Source of the DNA: an uncultured Clostridia bacterium
Lineage (GTDB): Bacteria; Bacillota; Clostridia; Christensenellales; Borkfalkiaceae
Direction: 5' to 3'
Assembly (NCBI GenBank): GCA_944363395.1
Contig: CALVUC010000015.1
Location: forward strand, 1-37,824
Length of the DNA stretch: 37,824 nt
The notes beneath the pieces are model-generated. The model had not been told where the DNA came from. It did no database searches and saw only the letters and a list, made by a program, of their open reading frames with translations. A program made the position numbers and the translations under genes. Shown here in pieces: positions 1 through 7,293 of the stretch. Each line of letters begins with the position of its first letter. Positions within the stretch are counted from its first letter, which is position 1.

Positions 1-118
1 AGTTTTGCATTTCCGAACACCGCAAGATTTGTTCCAAGAAAATCTCACAAGGTGTTGCACTTAGTTTGACAATTCATTATGTTTGGACGATTAAATTTTT
101 CAGCGATAATTTTTCCCG

Positions 119-146
119 TTGACTTCCGCGAGAACTGTGCTACGAT
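119..146 (+). promoter_or_regulatory. possible sigma70 promoter at element edge
   Basis: TTGACT and TACGAT are separated by 16 bases. The site points rightward, antisense to the 3' end of the serine recombinase. It could be an end-of-element promoter or chance in AT-rich DNA. The rest of bases 1-177 holds no gene I can recognise. Confidence 0.25.
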
Positions 147-177
147 AACCACAACGAAGGGCAAAAAATTCGGAGAG

Positions 178-1701
178 TTATTCCTTTGGCGGCAATAAAA
201 AAACTACCCGAACCCACTGTTCTGTGATAGTGGTGTTCGGATAGTTCCAATTTGGTGCCCCCTTTGTAGTTAAAGGCGAACTATTCAGTTCTTCAAAACT
301 TACCGTCTTGCTCTGCCCCTTATAATTGTATGTAATCACAAAATAGTCGTCGTACAGATAAATACTATTTACAAACCCGTCGATAAGCCTTTGCTTTCCT
401 TCCTGTGTGGAGATGTCTATCTTGCGAAAATTATAAAGGGCGAATAAAATCTGCTCCTTTGTGAGTACAGGGTTGCGCGTCTGTGCCTCAAATAGCTCAA
501 TTTCAAGATTGCGCTTTCTCTCTTCCAGCTCATCCAACGCCTTCTTCGTTGTGAAGGAATAAATACCCTGTGTAATTGCCTCTACAAGGTTATTCAGCTT
601 AGTCTCCACGCCCGTAAGCTGTGCCTGTATTGAAGTTGCCGCGTTATCTTCCTGCATCTGCAACTCATAGATACGGTCGGCAAGTTCAGAGATGATATCA
701 TCATTTGCAAGCAAGTCCTTTATTTCGTCAAGTACAAGCTCTTCCAGCCATTCTTTTTTGACCGTCTTTTTGTCACACTTGCCCTGTTTGGCGTGGTTGC
801 ACTTGTAGTAGCGGTATTGCCGCGAGGTGTGGCTCGTTCCGATAACGCCCGTCATCATCGCACCGCACTTTCCGCAGAAGAGCTTTGTGGTGAGCAGATA
901 ATCGTCCTCGCTCCTGTGCATTGCGGGAGCTTTTTTATTTCTCGCCATGCGCTGTTGCACACTATTAAAAGTTTCTTCGTCGATAATTGCTGGAATGGCA
1001 TTGGGAATTACTATGTCGCCGAACTTGTATTCGCCGATATACTTGCGGTTTGTAAGAATGCGAAACACGGCGTTATACTTCATCTCAAAACCCTTATGCT
1101 TAATGCCGCGCTCGTTGAGGCGTTTGGCAATGTCATTCACACGCATACCATCGAGGTAGAGTGTAAAGATTTCTTTAACGACAGGAGCAAGTGTTTCGTC
1201 TATCTGATAGTGGTCGGTATCGTCCACATAATAGCCGAATGGAGGGCGCACACCGTTGCTCTTTGCTTTGAGCGCATTCTCCATCATGCCGCGCTTGACC
1301 TTCTCGGAAAGCTCGGCGGAGTAGTACTCGGCATAGCCTTCGAGGATAGATTCAAGCAAAATGCCGTCCGCGCCCTGCGAGATACTCTCCTTTGCGGAGA
1401 TAACGCGCACGCCGTTCTTTTTGAGAATGTTCTTGTAGTAGGCGGAATCGTAGCGGTTTCGGGCAAAGCGGTCGAGCTTCCAGACAATAATGCAGTCAAA
1501 CATACGCTTGTAGCTATCTTTAATCATCTTCTGGAAGTTTGGACGGTTGTCCGTCTTGGCGGACTGCGCCCTGTCTATGTAGTTGCCGATGACCTCGATA
1601 TTGTTGAAGTTGGCGTAGTCCATACACTCTCGGAGTTGGCCTTCAATACTCGCCTCATTCTGTTTTTCAGATGAAAATCTTGCGTAGATGACTGCTTTCA
1701 T
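178..1701 (-). CDS. large serine recombinase (resolvase/invertase superfamily integrase)
   Basis: Site-specific DNA recombinase predicted to integrate and excise the surrounding mobile element. The 507-residue product starts with the resolvase catalytic domain (about residues 3-150): the motif YARFSSEKQ places the nucleophile at Ser10, with the conserved block DRFARNRYDS near residue 77. A 'recombinase' DNA-binding domain follows (about 155-260). Next comes a zinc ribbon with Cys276, Cys279, Cys301 and Cys309, then a coiled-coil stretch (about 355-405). This is the layout of TnpX/phiC31-type large serine recombinases. The start at 1701 is preceded by an AGGTAG-like ribosome site. It is the last gene of a minus-strand run and lies at the element's left edge. 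With the MobV relaxase at 6,161 it recalls Tn4451-type mobilizable transposons. The attachment sites cannot be fixed from this window alone. Confidence 0.93.
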   Translation of the reverse strand: MKAVIYARFSSEKQNEASIEGQLRECMDYANFNNIEVIGNYIDRAQSAKTDNRPNFQKMIKDSYKRMFDCIIVWKLDRFARNRYDSAYYKNILKKNGVRVISAKESISQGADGILLESILEGYAEYYSAELSEKVKRGMMENALKAKSNGVRPPFGYYVDDTDHYQIDETLAPVVKEIFTLYLDGMRVNDIAKRLNERGIKHKGFEMKYNAVFRILTNRKYIGEYKFGDIVIPNAIPAIIDEETFNSVQQRMARNKKAPAMHRSEDDYLLTTKLFCGKCGAMMTGVIGTSHTSRQYRYYKCNHAKQGKCDKKTVKKEWLEELVLDEIKDLLANDDIISELADRIYELQMQEDNAATSIQAQLTGVETKLNNLVEAITQGIYSFTTKKALDELEERKRNLEIELFEAQTRNPVLTKEQILFALYNFRKIDISTQEGKQRLIDGFVNSIYLYDDYFVITYNYKGQSKTVSFEELNSSPLTTKGAPNWNYPNTTITEQWVRVVFLLPPKE

Positions 1702-1734
1702 GACTTCTACCTATAAATATTGCCTACGGTTTTA

Positions 1735-2190
1735 TTAAAGAAATTGCACTTCGCTGCCTAAATAATTGCTAAATTTGTACACTTTGGTTTGATTGATTTT
1801 ACCTCTAAATAACTTATAGCCAATCAAAAGTTCTGTTGCATTGAGCAAACCCTTATCTAATGAAAAAGCACACTGCATCTTTGTCCTATATTCATCTTTG
1901 GGAGATAGTTTTATTGTTGTGCATTGAGTTTCACCGTAATGAAGAATGTCTTGTAATTCTTCTGTATATACCGTTCTATCTTTTTTATTGCGGAATATAA
2001 CAGATATATCATACAAATTGCGACTTACGGTACATTCATTTCGGAATACTATATCCAATGTAATATATATGACGTTATATGACACATAGTTAAATTGTGA
2101 GTTCAGAACATAAATTCTAGGTTTTCTATGCGTATTTAAAAATGCCATAATCTTATCGGCAGCCTTAAAAAGTAAACCTTTGATTTCCAT
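1735..2190 (-). CDS. hypothetical protein, partner of HNH/D5-like gene
   Basis: Unrecognised 151-residue protein. It starts 14 bases after the stop of the HNH/D5-like gene on the same strand, so the two probably share a transcript. After a short basic N-terminal helix (about residues 1-22) the chain alternates hydrophobic and polar residues, e.g. YNVIYITLDIVF (about 38-49) and LYDISVIFRN (about 59-68), which suggests a beta-sandwich. I see no signal peptide, no transmembrane segment and no catalytic motif. The ribosome site is weak (AAGAAG), so translational coupling to the upstream gene is plausible. Base composition is AT-rich like the rest of the element. Coupling to a nuclease fusion suggests an accessory or regulatory subunit; that is inference. 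Confidence 0.7.
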   Translation of the reverse strand: MEIKGLLFKAADKIMAFLNTHRKPRIYVLNSQFNYVSYNVIYITLDIVFRNECTVSRNLYDISVIFRNKKDRTVYTEELQDILHYGETQCTTIKLSPKDEYRTKMQCAFSLDKGLLNATELLIGYKLFRGKINQTKVYKFSNYLGSEVQFL

Positions 2191-2204
2191 TTTAACTTCT
2201 TTTC

Positions 2205-3776
2205 CTATTGTAGTTTTATCCCTAAATAAACATATCCAGCGGAATACCTTTTTTTGTGAAATTTCTTACCTAAAATAAGGTAAAACATTCTAGCTGAAAT
2301 TTCCTTTAGAGCATTATCGGCAATAAATTTTTGAAAACTCTCATATAAATCACTTGCACGTTCTTTATATGTCGGATTATTTATGTCAACAAGACAACAT
2401 TGTTTAAGCCATTGTTCTACAGTTGCTCCTTCTGCGGAGGTATCCACGTAGCTTTCGTTTGTTTGCTCAAAGCCTAAAATTTTATAATCTTTACAACCAT
2501 TAAGAAGCCAATTGAGAATTTTACCACTTTCAGTCATAATTTGCTTAACGGCATCCATTTGATTTATTTTGTTAAATTTAAATATAAGCTGCTGATTATG
2601 CTCTTTAGGTATTTGTGTTGAAGAAATAAAAGCAACATACCTATCAATATTTACTATAGACTTTGGAAACACCTCATTCTCTGCAATTTTTGAAATCTGT
2701 CTATGCTGTATAACATTATCATGCTCTCTGAAATAAAGGATACGGGTGTTCGGAATACTATCTACCTTTATATTCTTATATAAAATTTTATTATTCGGGT
2801 ATTCCAAAAAATATGAACCAAGAACATACTGGAGAACATCCATAATAAAATTTATAGAAGGCACATCGCCATACATATAGGCGCAGTCATTATATCCTTG
2901 CCCTGATAACGCCAGACCAAATATTCTTTGAAAATTCCTTAGAAGTGAAAGATTTCCAGAAAAAGTTTCAGTAAGTATTTCAAGAAACTTTGTAGGCAAA
3001 TCATCGACAGGGTCACATGCCGTAGCACACAATTTAAAAACGTTATCTGTAATTTTTACATTCGGTTGTTCTAAATCAATTGAATATGTTTTAAAATTCA
3101 AGTAAGCCTTAATGCTGCCTAGCAGAAGATACTTCTCGTTTTTTAATAGAAGATTAACAAAGTCCGCATTGGATATGTAACACTTAAACTTAAATTGAGT
3201 ACGGCGTATAAATTCTTCTTTAACTTTTGCGGTTGGATAACAATACCATCTGTTATCAATGCTAATTATAAATTGGGATTTGTAAAACTTAATACCACAA
3301 TCAAAATATGGAATATCTATTTTTTCGAACTGTTTCTCATAAGAAATTGGTTCTGCCGCTATATAATTCTTATAGTAAAACAAGCTCCTATGTAAAGCTA
3401 AATACTGCCTGCGTTCATTATTTAAAACTATGGAATCTAACTTATAGTTCTTAAACTCTTCCCGTATTTCTTCTTGTACATTATCACTGCAAATTACATT
3501 GCCGTCGTCATCAAATGTAATATCAAGCTTGTCAAAGTAATCATCAATATTTTTTGATAGCAAAAGCCCATTATTCACATTAAACTGGGAGTGCTCATCA
3601 CCTTCAATTACACATAATTTATATGGCTTTATATGTGATGCGATAAGTCCTTTATATGGTTTATGGCAAGCCCAACACCTGACTGAACCATATAATCGCC
3701 TAGACTCTTCCTCAAGTTGTGCTTTATATTCTAATTGTTTTTTCGTATCTCTGTCAATGTTAAGTCGTTTAGCCAT
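2205..3776 (-). CDS. HNH nuclease fused to a P-loop-less D5-type (SF3) helicase module
   Basis: A 523-residue two-part protein. Residues about 30-95 look like an HNH_2-type endonuclease domain: Cys34/Cys37 (CWAC), the ASHIKPY block with His48, then NNGLLLS and the acidic DDYFDKLDITF. After a linker of unknown fold, residues about 245-523 follow the phage/plasmid D5 primase-helicase C-terminal pattern: CDPVDDLPTKFLEIL, then RIFGLALSGQ, MYGDVPSINF, VLQYVLGSY, and a tail like the D5 winged-helix region (LNWLLNGCKDY, WLKQCCLVD, LYESFQKF). The Walker A site, normally GxxGNGKST, reads YGDVPSINF with no GK(S/T). The sensor asparagine block reads FISSTQIP. ATP hydrolysis therefore looks lost. The start at 3776 has GGAG six to seven bases upstream; an extended form beginning at 3827 lacks this. 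No primase domain is present, so replication is unlikely; a defence or element-maintenance nuclease is possible. Confidence 0.75.
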   Translation of the reverse strand: MAKRLNIDRDTKKQLEYKAQLEEESRRLYGSVRCWACHKPYKGLIASHIKPYKLCVIEGDEHSQFNVNNGLLLSKNIDDYFDKLDITFDDDGNVICSDNVQEEIREEFKNYKLDSIVLNNERRQYLALHRSLFYYKNYIAAEPISYEKQFEKIDIPYFDCGIKFYKSQFIISIDNRWYCYPTAKVKEEFIRRTQFKFKCYISNADFVNLLLKNEKYLLLGSIKAYLNFKTYSIDLEQPNVKITDNVFKLCATACDPVDDLPTKFLEILTETFSGNLSLLRNFQRIFGLALSGQGYNDCAYMYGDVPSINFIMDVLQYVLGSYFLEYPNNKILYKNIKVDSIPNTRILYFREHDNVIQHRQISKIAENEVFPKSIVNIDRYVAFISSTQIPKEHNQQLIFKFNKINQMDAVKQIMTESGKILNWLLNGCKDYKILGFEQTNESYVDTSAEGATVEQWLKQCCLVDINNPTYKERASDLYESFQKFIADNALKEISARMFYLILGKKFHKKRYSAGYVYLGIKLQ

Positions 3777-3803
3777 ACTTATCTCCAATATTAATGTTCT
3801 AAT

Positions 3804-3841
3804 AGTATACCATATAATATATGACAAATATGGTCATATAT
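3804..3841 (-). promoter_or_regulatory. extended -10 promoter with palindromic operator for HNH/D5-like gene
   Basis: On the minus strand TGGTATACT forms an extended -10 (3804-3809 and flank), 28 bases before the start codon at 3776. Directly upstream, ATATATGAC and GTCATATAT (3817-3825 and 3833-3841) form a perfect 9-bp inverted repeat with a 7-base spacer. It covers the place where a -35 would be, as expected for a repressor site or an activator site at a -35-less promoter. Confidence 0.45.
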
Positions 3842-3854
3842 AAAAAATTTCTTT

Positions 3855-5144
3855 TTATAATTCCAAACTATTTTGGTCGAGCAAGAAGTTAATAAGCCCC
3901 ATCGTTACAATGCCTTCCTCGTCGGTCTGGGGACGGATGTTGTCCTTTACAACGACGATTTTTTTGAAGGAATCGCCCACTTTGATGAGCGAACGCTTTT
4001 CTTGCCGTAATTTTTCTTCGGTGGGCATTTCATAGGCAGACTGAATATAATACTTCTTGCTGCCCTTGTTGGCGACGAAGTCAATTTCAAGCTGCTTCAA
4101 CTTGCGCTTGCCCTCGATTGTTTCTTTACTCTCCACAACACCGACGTCAACCGAATAGCCGCGCACTTTCAGCTCATTGAAGATGACATTCTCCATAATG
4201 TGGTTTTCTTCTACCTGTCTGAAATTGAGGCGGGCATTGCGCAACCCTACGTCCGCCATGTAATATTTGAGCGGCGTTTCAAAGTACTTTTTGCCTTTTA
4301 CGTCATAGCGTTTTGCGCTGTCAAAGAGGAAGGCGTCGGTGAGATAGCCGAGGTAGTTCTTTGCCGTAACGTCGCTGATCGACTTGCCCTTGATGCTTTT
4401 GAGTGTATCGGAAATCTTTTTGGGATTGGTGAGCGAGCCGATGGCAGAACACAGGAAATCGACGATGGAGTCCATCTCGTCGGGGTATTGCACATGATTA
4501 CGCTCAACGATGTCGGATAGATAAACCTTTGACATGAGCGTTTTCAGATATTCGATTTTTTGCTCCTCTGTGTTGCGCTCGAAGAGGGCTGGCATACCGC
4601 CATAGAGGTGGTATTCGTCCCAAGCATCGTATTTGTCGCCGCCTTTAGCGGAATAAAACTCGCTGAACGACAGAGGATAGACTCTCACTTCGTCGCCTCT
4701 GCCGCGGAATTCGGTTAAAATATCGCTCGACAGAAACTTGGAATTGCTGCCCGTAACATACACGTCGAGATTTTTCTTGTATAAGTAGCCGTTCAGAACG
4801 GTTTCAAACGAACCAAGTTGCTGAACTTCGTCCAAAAGCAGGTAATACTTTCCGTCGTCGGTCAATTTGCTCTTGATATAGGCAGAAAACTTGTGGGGGT
4901 CGACTTTGCGCTTGCTCTCTGCGAGGTCAAGCATGTTCTCCCCGATTTTTTCGAGGTCGTCCTCCGAATCAAAGGCAAACTTGATAATATGTCCCTTGTC
5001 AATGCCCTGCTGTAAGAGGTATTCACCGAAAATATCAAAGAGCAGCACCGATTTACCGCAGCGGCGAATGCCTGTGATGACCTTGATTGAACCGTTATTC
5101 ATTCTGTCGATAAGCCTTTGTAAGTACAAATCACGCTTAATCAT
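3855..5144 (-). CDS. AAA_14/DUF4143 family ATPase
   Basis: A 429-residue protein of the common prokaryotic AAA_14-DUF4143 family. Walker A is GIRRCGKS (residues 25-32), Walker B is LLLDEV (102-107), and VTGSNSKFLS near residue 125 is the usual sensor region. The DUF4143 part follows with YGGMPALF near residue 180. A C-terminal LEIDFVANK...YYIQSAYEM segment has the look of a PD-(D/E)xK-type fold. Members are widespread in gut bacteria and poorly understood; roles in DNA transactions or defence have been proposed but not shown here. It has its own strong promoter and lies 78 bases upstream of the HNH/D5-like gene. Its GC content is higher than that of the HNH gene, so it may have a separate origin. 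Length is normal for the family. Confidence 0.88.
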   Translation of the reverse strand: MIKRDLYLQRLIDRMNNGSIKVITGIRRCGKSVLLFDIFGEYLLQQGIDKGHIIKFAFDSEDDLEKIGENMLDLAESKRKVDPHKFSAYIKSKLTDDGKYYLLLDEVQQLGSFETVLNGYLYKKNLDVYVTGSNSKFLSSDILTEFRGRGDEVRVYPLSFSEFYSAKGGDKYDAWDEYHLYGGMPALFERNTEEQKIEYLKTLMSKVYLSDIVERNHVQYPDEMDSIVDFLCSAIGSLTNPKKISDTLKSIKGKSISDVTAKNYLGYLTDAFLFDSAKRYDVKGKKYFETPLKYYMADVGLRNARLNFRQVEENHIMENVIFNELKVRGYSVDVGVVESKETIEGKRKLKQLEIDFVANKGSKKYYIQSAYEMPTEEKLRQEKRSLIKVGDSFKKIVVVKDNIRPQTDEEGIVTMGLINFLLDQNSLEL

Positions 5145-5171
5145 AGCAGCCTCACTTTTAATAGAAATTAT

Positions 5172-5183
5172 TGGACGCGTCCA
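5172..5183. repeat. 12-bp perfect palindrome in ATPase leader
   Basis: TGGACGCGTCCA is self-complementary. It lies in the untranslated leader of the DUF4143 ATPase, between its promoter and start codon. It could be a regulator binding site. Confidence 0.35.
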
Positions 5184-5202
5184 CTTTTTTCAAAGTATCT
5201 TT

Positions 5203-5231
5203 ATTATAGCGCAATTTTAAGTTTTCGTCAA
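5203..5231 (-). promoter_or_regulatory. sigma70 promoter of DUF4143 ATPase
   Basis: On the minus strand TTGACG (5226-5231), a 17-base spacer and TATAAT (5203-5208) make a near-consensus promoter. It lies about 60 bases upstream of the ATPase start at 5144. Confidence 0.75.
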
Positions 5232-5286
5232 GGGGCTACAAGAAAATATTAGAATAAAAATATACAAACAAATGTTTGCGTTTCTA

Positions 5287-5315
5287 TTGACTTATGGAGA
5301 TAGCTATGATATAAT
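5287..5315 (+). promoter_or_regulatory. sigma70 promoter of predicted structured RNA
   Basis: TTGACT, a 17-base spacer and a perfect TATAAT (5310-5315) point rightward into a hairpin-rich, apparently non-coding stretch. No convincing gene follows for over 800 bases, so the promoter most likely drives an RNA gene. Confidence 0.7.
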
Positions 5316-5321
5316 GCAAGA

Positions 5322-5531
5322 GTATAGGCGTGAAGATTGCCTGTATTCTTTTGCCGTACATTGATTTTAAGTATGGCGTACTCCCTTGCGGGAGGAAGGG
5401 CGCATAACGAGATTGCGCCGCGGAGTTGTATGCTCCGAAGTTGCCGCGCAGGAAAAAAGGCGCGGCGGGAACCAACCCGAGCCGTCTGAAAGACGAGCCA
5501 TAACTGGGCTTTATAAGCATACGCTTTTTTT
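5322..5531 (+). ncRNA. candidate structured non-coding RNA
   Basis: Downstream of a near-consensus promoter, consecutive hairpins can be drawn by eye: CTCCC/GGGAG (5381-5394), GGCGCA/TGCGCC (5399-5419), CGGAG/CTCCG (5421-5437), GCCGCGC/GCGCGGC (5443-5466), GGG/CCC (5467-5478) and CGTCT/AGACG (5483-5495). GCGTA (5376-5380) can pair with TACGC (5520-5524) to close the whole array. A run of seven T (5525-5531) then gives a terminator-like end. The stretch is GC-rich within an AT-rich element. ORFs covering it have no recognisable content and no ribosome site. I do not recognise it as tmRNA, RNase P, SRP or 6S RNA. It sits between the cargo genes and the transfer region. Confidence 0.5.
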
Positions 5532-5835
5532 AGGAACAAAGCCTCGTTTAAGGTAAGTTTTTCGTCGGGCGAAGATGGGGTTATTTTGTGTTACCGTTTT
5601 TTCAAAGCGAGCAGATTACTCCTTCACCCGAAAAAGATGCGCGATGAACGGCTTTTGTTGCTATACAATTTTTTTGTAGGCAAAGCTGTTTCAAGCCGCA
5701 TTTTTGGACGTGCCTTGATGGGTTTTTTTAGCGTACATTTTTTTAGGCAGAGGGGAGCAAGGACAAATCAAACGACAACTTAACAGAATGGTTGACCACC
5801 ATAGAGCTAACAACAAATAGCTAAACAAGGTTCAA

Positions 5836-5871
5836 GTCGGTGATTACTTCAAAGGTGTCAGCGGCTTTTTT
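5836..5871 (+). terminator. intrinsic terminator or attenuator before mob
   Basis: GTCGGTGA (5836-5843) pairs imperfectly with TCAGCGGC (5858-5865), followed by six T (5866-5871). It lies in the leader upstream of the relaxase gene and could attenuate its transcription. Confidence 0.5.
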
Positions 5872-5949
5872 ATGCCCTTTTTCGGTTATCGCACCCATAC
5901 CTCTTCGGCGTGGGCAAAGATAAAAATAAATTAAACTTGGAGGAGAGTT

Positions 5950-5982
5950 ATGAGCAAACAAACAACAATCAGACCGCCATAA
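5950..5982 (+). CDS. ten-codon ORF with strong ribosome site
   Basis: ATG at 5950 follows a strong Shine-Dalgarno sequence (GGAGGAGAGTT). It opens a ten-residue ORF, MSKQTTIRPP, that ends in TAA. It may be a leader peptide or the decayed start of a former gene upstream of mob. It is too short to assign a role. Confidence 0.3.
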   Translation: MSKQTTIRPP

Positions 5983-6078
5983 TAGTTCGGACATAGCTAT
6001 GACATAGTGATGACTTACAGCAAATCAAAAGCCATTTTCGGGAAGCAAACCGAAAGCAACCACTTTTTGTTTCGACGA

Positions 6079-6120
6079 GAAGTATAGCCCACTATACTTC
6101 GTGCCGAAGTTTAGTGGGCT
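6079..6120 (+). other. oriT: candidate origin of transfer (MobV/pMV158-like)
   Basis: Two overlapping inverted repeats compete for the same bases. GAAGTATAG/CTATACTTC (6079-6087/6092-6100) has loop CCCA. AGCCCACTATACTTC/GAAGTTTAGTGGGCT (6086-6100/6106-6120) has one mismatch and loop GTGCC. The minus-strand reading AAGTATAGTGGGCTATACTT closely matches my recollection of the pMV158-type MobM recognition site. The plus-strand copy ends TAGTGGGCT in the same orientation as mob. By analogy with pMV158 (TAGTGTG, then the nick), the nick would fall between 6118 and 6119. It lies immediately upstream of the MobV relaxase, as expected. Confidence 0.65.
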
Positions 6121-6160
6121 CTGCGAGGCTTTTAATCAAGGAATAACAGGAGGTGAAATT

Positions 6161-7234
6161 ATAAGCTACTTAGTTTGTCACATGGAAAAGTATCACAAGA
6201 CGGACATTGCGCCCGTCGAAAATGAAAACGAGCGCGACGAAAGCTATCAGGCGGTCAATCCGCAGATAGACTTCACGCGCACACGGAACAATTACAACAT
6301 TATAAAACGGCAGCGGTCGTACACGCAATTTATCAATGACAAGATTGAGGCTCTCGACCTGCCTACGAAAGTGCGCAAGGACGCTGTGCTTATGTGTTCC
6401 TTCGTCGTGGGTTCAGACAGAGAGTTTTTCAGTAGTCTGTCGCCGCGGGAGCAACAGCAATTTTTTGTCGATTGCACCCACTTCTTTGCGGAACGATACG
6501 GCGAGGACAACATTATTTCGGCGGTCGTCCATTTGGACGAAACTACCCCGCACATGCACCTGAATTTAATTCCCATTGCCAACGGCAGATTGTGTGCAAA
6601 GCAGTTGTTTGACAGGAAGGAGTTACAGAATTTACAATCAGACTTTCACTTCGTTGTTGGGAAGAAATGGAACTTACAACGCGGCAAAGAGGGAAGTCAG
6701 GCAAAGCATCTTGATACGGCGGCTTACAAGTTAAAGAAGATGAAAGAAGAAACAGCTGCCGCGGAAGAACAAAAAGCTATTGCCGAACAAGCAGCGGCGG
6801 GCGCAGAGCAAAGGCAAGTCCACGCCGAACAGGAAACTCAACAGCTTGAAGATAGACAAAAGCAACTTCAACGCGAAACAACTCCGCTACAAGCCGCTGC
6901 CGAAGTTTTGCAGGAGTACAACGACGGAAGGCGCAAGCTCAACAAACGAGATTTGCCCGTCATCGCAGCAGAAGCCGCAAAGCTCAAAGCCGAGAACGGG
7001 CAGCTCGAAGAGCGGCTGCAAATCAGCGCCCGCGACCAGCACGACGTATTTACTCTCTATCAAAAGACGGAACGCGAAAAGCAGGCACTTCAAAGTGACG
7101 CCGACGTTCTGCGCGAGATAAGAGAACACGCGCCCGACAAGCTTCAAGAAGTAATGGAAACGGTCAGGCAACGCAAGCTGGACAAGTATCGCCCCAAGCC
7201 CTTCAAGTCGTCGGGCAACCATTGGAGCAAGTAA
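6161..7234 (+). CDS. mob: MobV/Pre-family relaxase
   Basis: Mobilization relaxase that would nick the adjacent oriT and pilot single-stranded DNA into a conjugation channel supplied by another element. MobV hallmarks are present: NPQIDFTRTRNNYNI (about residues 33-47) and the metal-binding HLDETTPHMH (124-133). A long glutamine- and glutamate-rich coiled coil fills residues about 185-310. Homology to the family begins exactly at SYLVCHMEK. The codon before it is ATA at 6161, seven bases after a perfect AGGAGGTGA (6148-6156), so initiation may use ATA, or ATT at 6158. The in-frame GTG at 6101 lies in the oriT hairpin loop and has no ribosome site; the ATG at 6182 is too far from it. From 6161 the product is 357 residues, a normal length. 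Confidence 0.9.
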   Translation: MSYLVCHMEKYHKTDIAPVENENERDESYQAVNPQIDFTRTRNNYNIIKRQRSYTQFINDKIEALDLPTKVRKDAVLMCSFVVGSDREFFSSLSPREQQQFFVDCTHFFAERYGEDNIISAVVHLDETTPHMHLNLIPIANGRLCAKQLFDRKELQNLQSDFHFVVGKKWNLQRGKEGSQAKHLDTAAYKLKKMKEETAAAEEQKAIAEQAAAGAEQRQVHAEQETQQLEDRQKQLQRETTPLQAAAEVLQEYNDGRRKLNKRDLPVIAAEAAKLKAENGQLEERLQISARDQHDVFTLYQKTEREKQALQSDADVLREIREHAPDKLQEVMETVRQRKLDKYRPKPFKSSGNHWSK

Positions 7235-7293
7235 AACTGAATAAACGCTTAAAAGGAGGAAATGTTATCGAACAGACTACATAACAACGGGGG

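Larger units (their letters stand above)
5532..6078. other. non-coding region upstream of relaxase
   Basis: Apart from the terminator at 5836-5871 and the ten-codon ORF at 5950-5982, I see no supported gene here. The 65-codon plus-strand ORF near 5586 has low-complexity, unlikely content. Such long leaders before MobV relaxase genes often carry control signals and the origin of transfer. Confidence 0.5.

Noticed and set aside
1..177. attachment site of the serine recombinase
   Set aside because: This is the likely area, but no matching core sequence could be paired with a right end in the window.
2205..3776. HNH/D5-like protein as an active replicative helicase
   Set aside because: No GK(S/T) in the P-loop, the sensor asparagine is changed, and no primase domain is present.
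5249..5539. 78- and 96-codon minus-strand ORFs near 5,300-5,540
   Set aside because: They lie across a plus-strand promoter and hairpin array, have no ribosome site and no recognisable content.
5586..5783. 65-codon ORF upstream of the relaxase
   Set aside because: No ribosome site and low-complexity Phe/Arg/Leu content.
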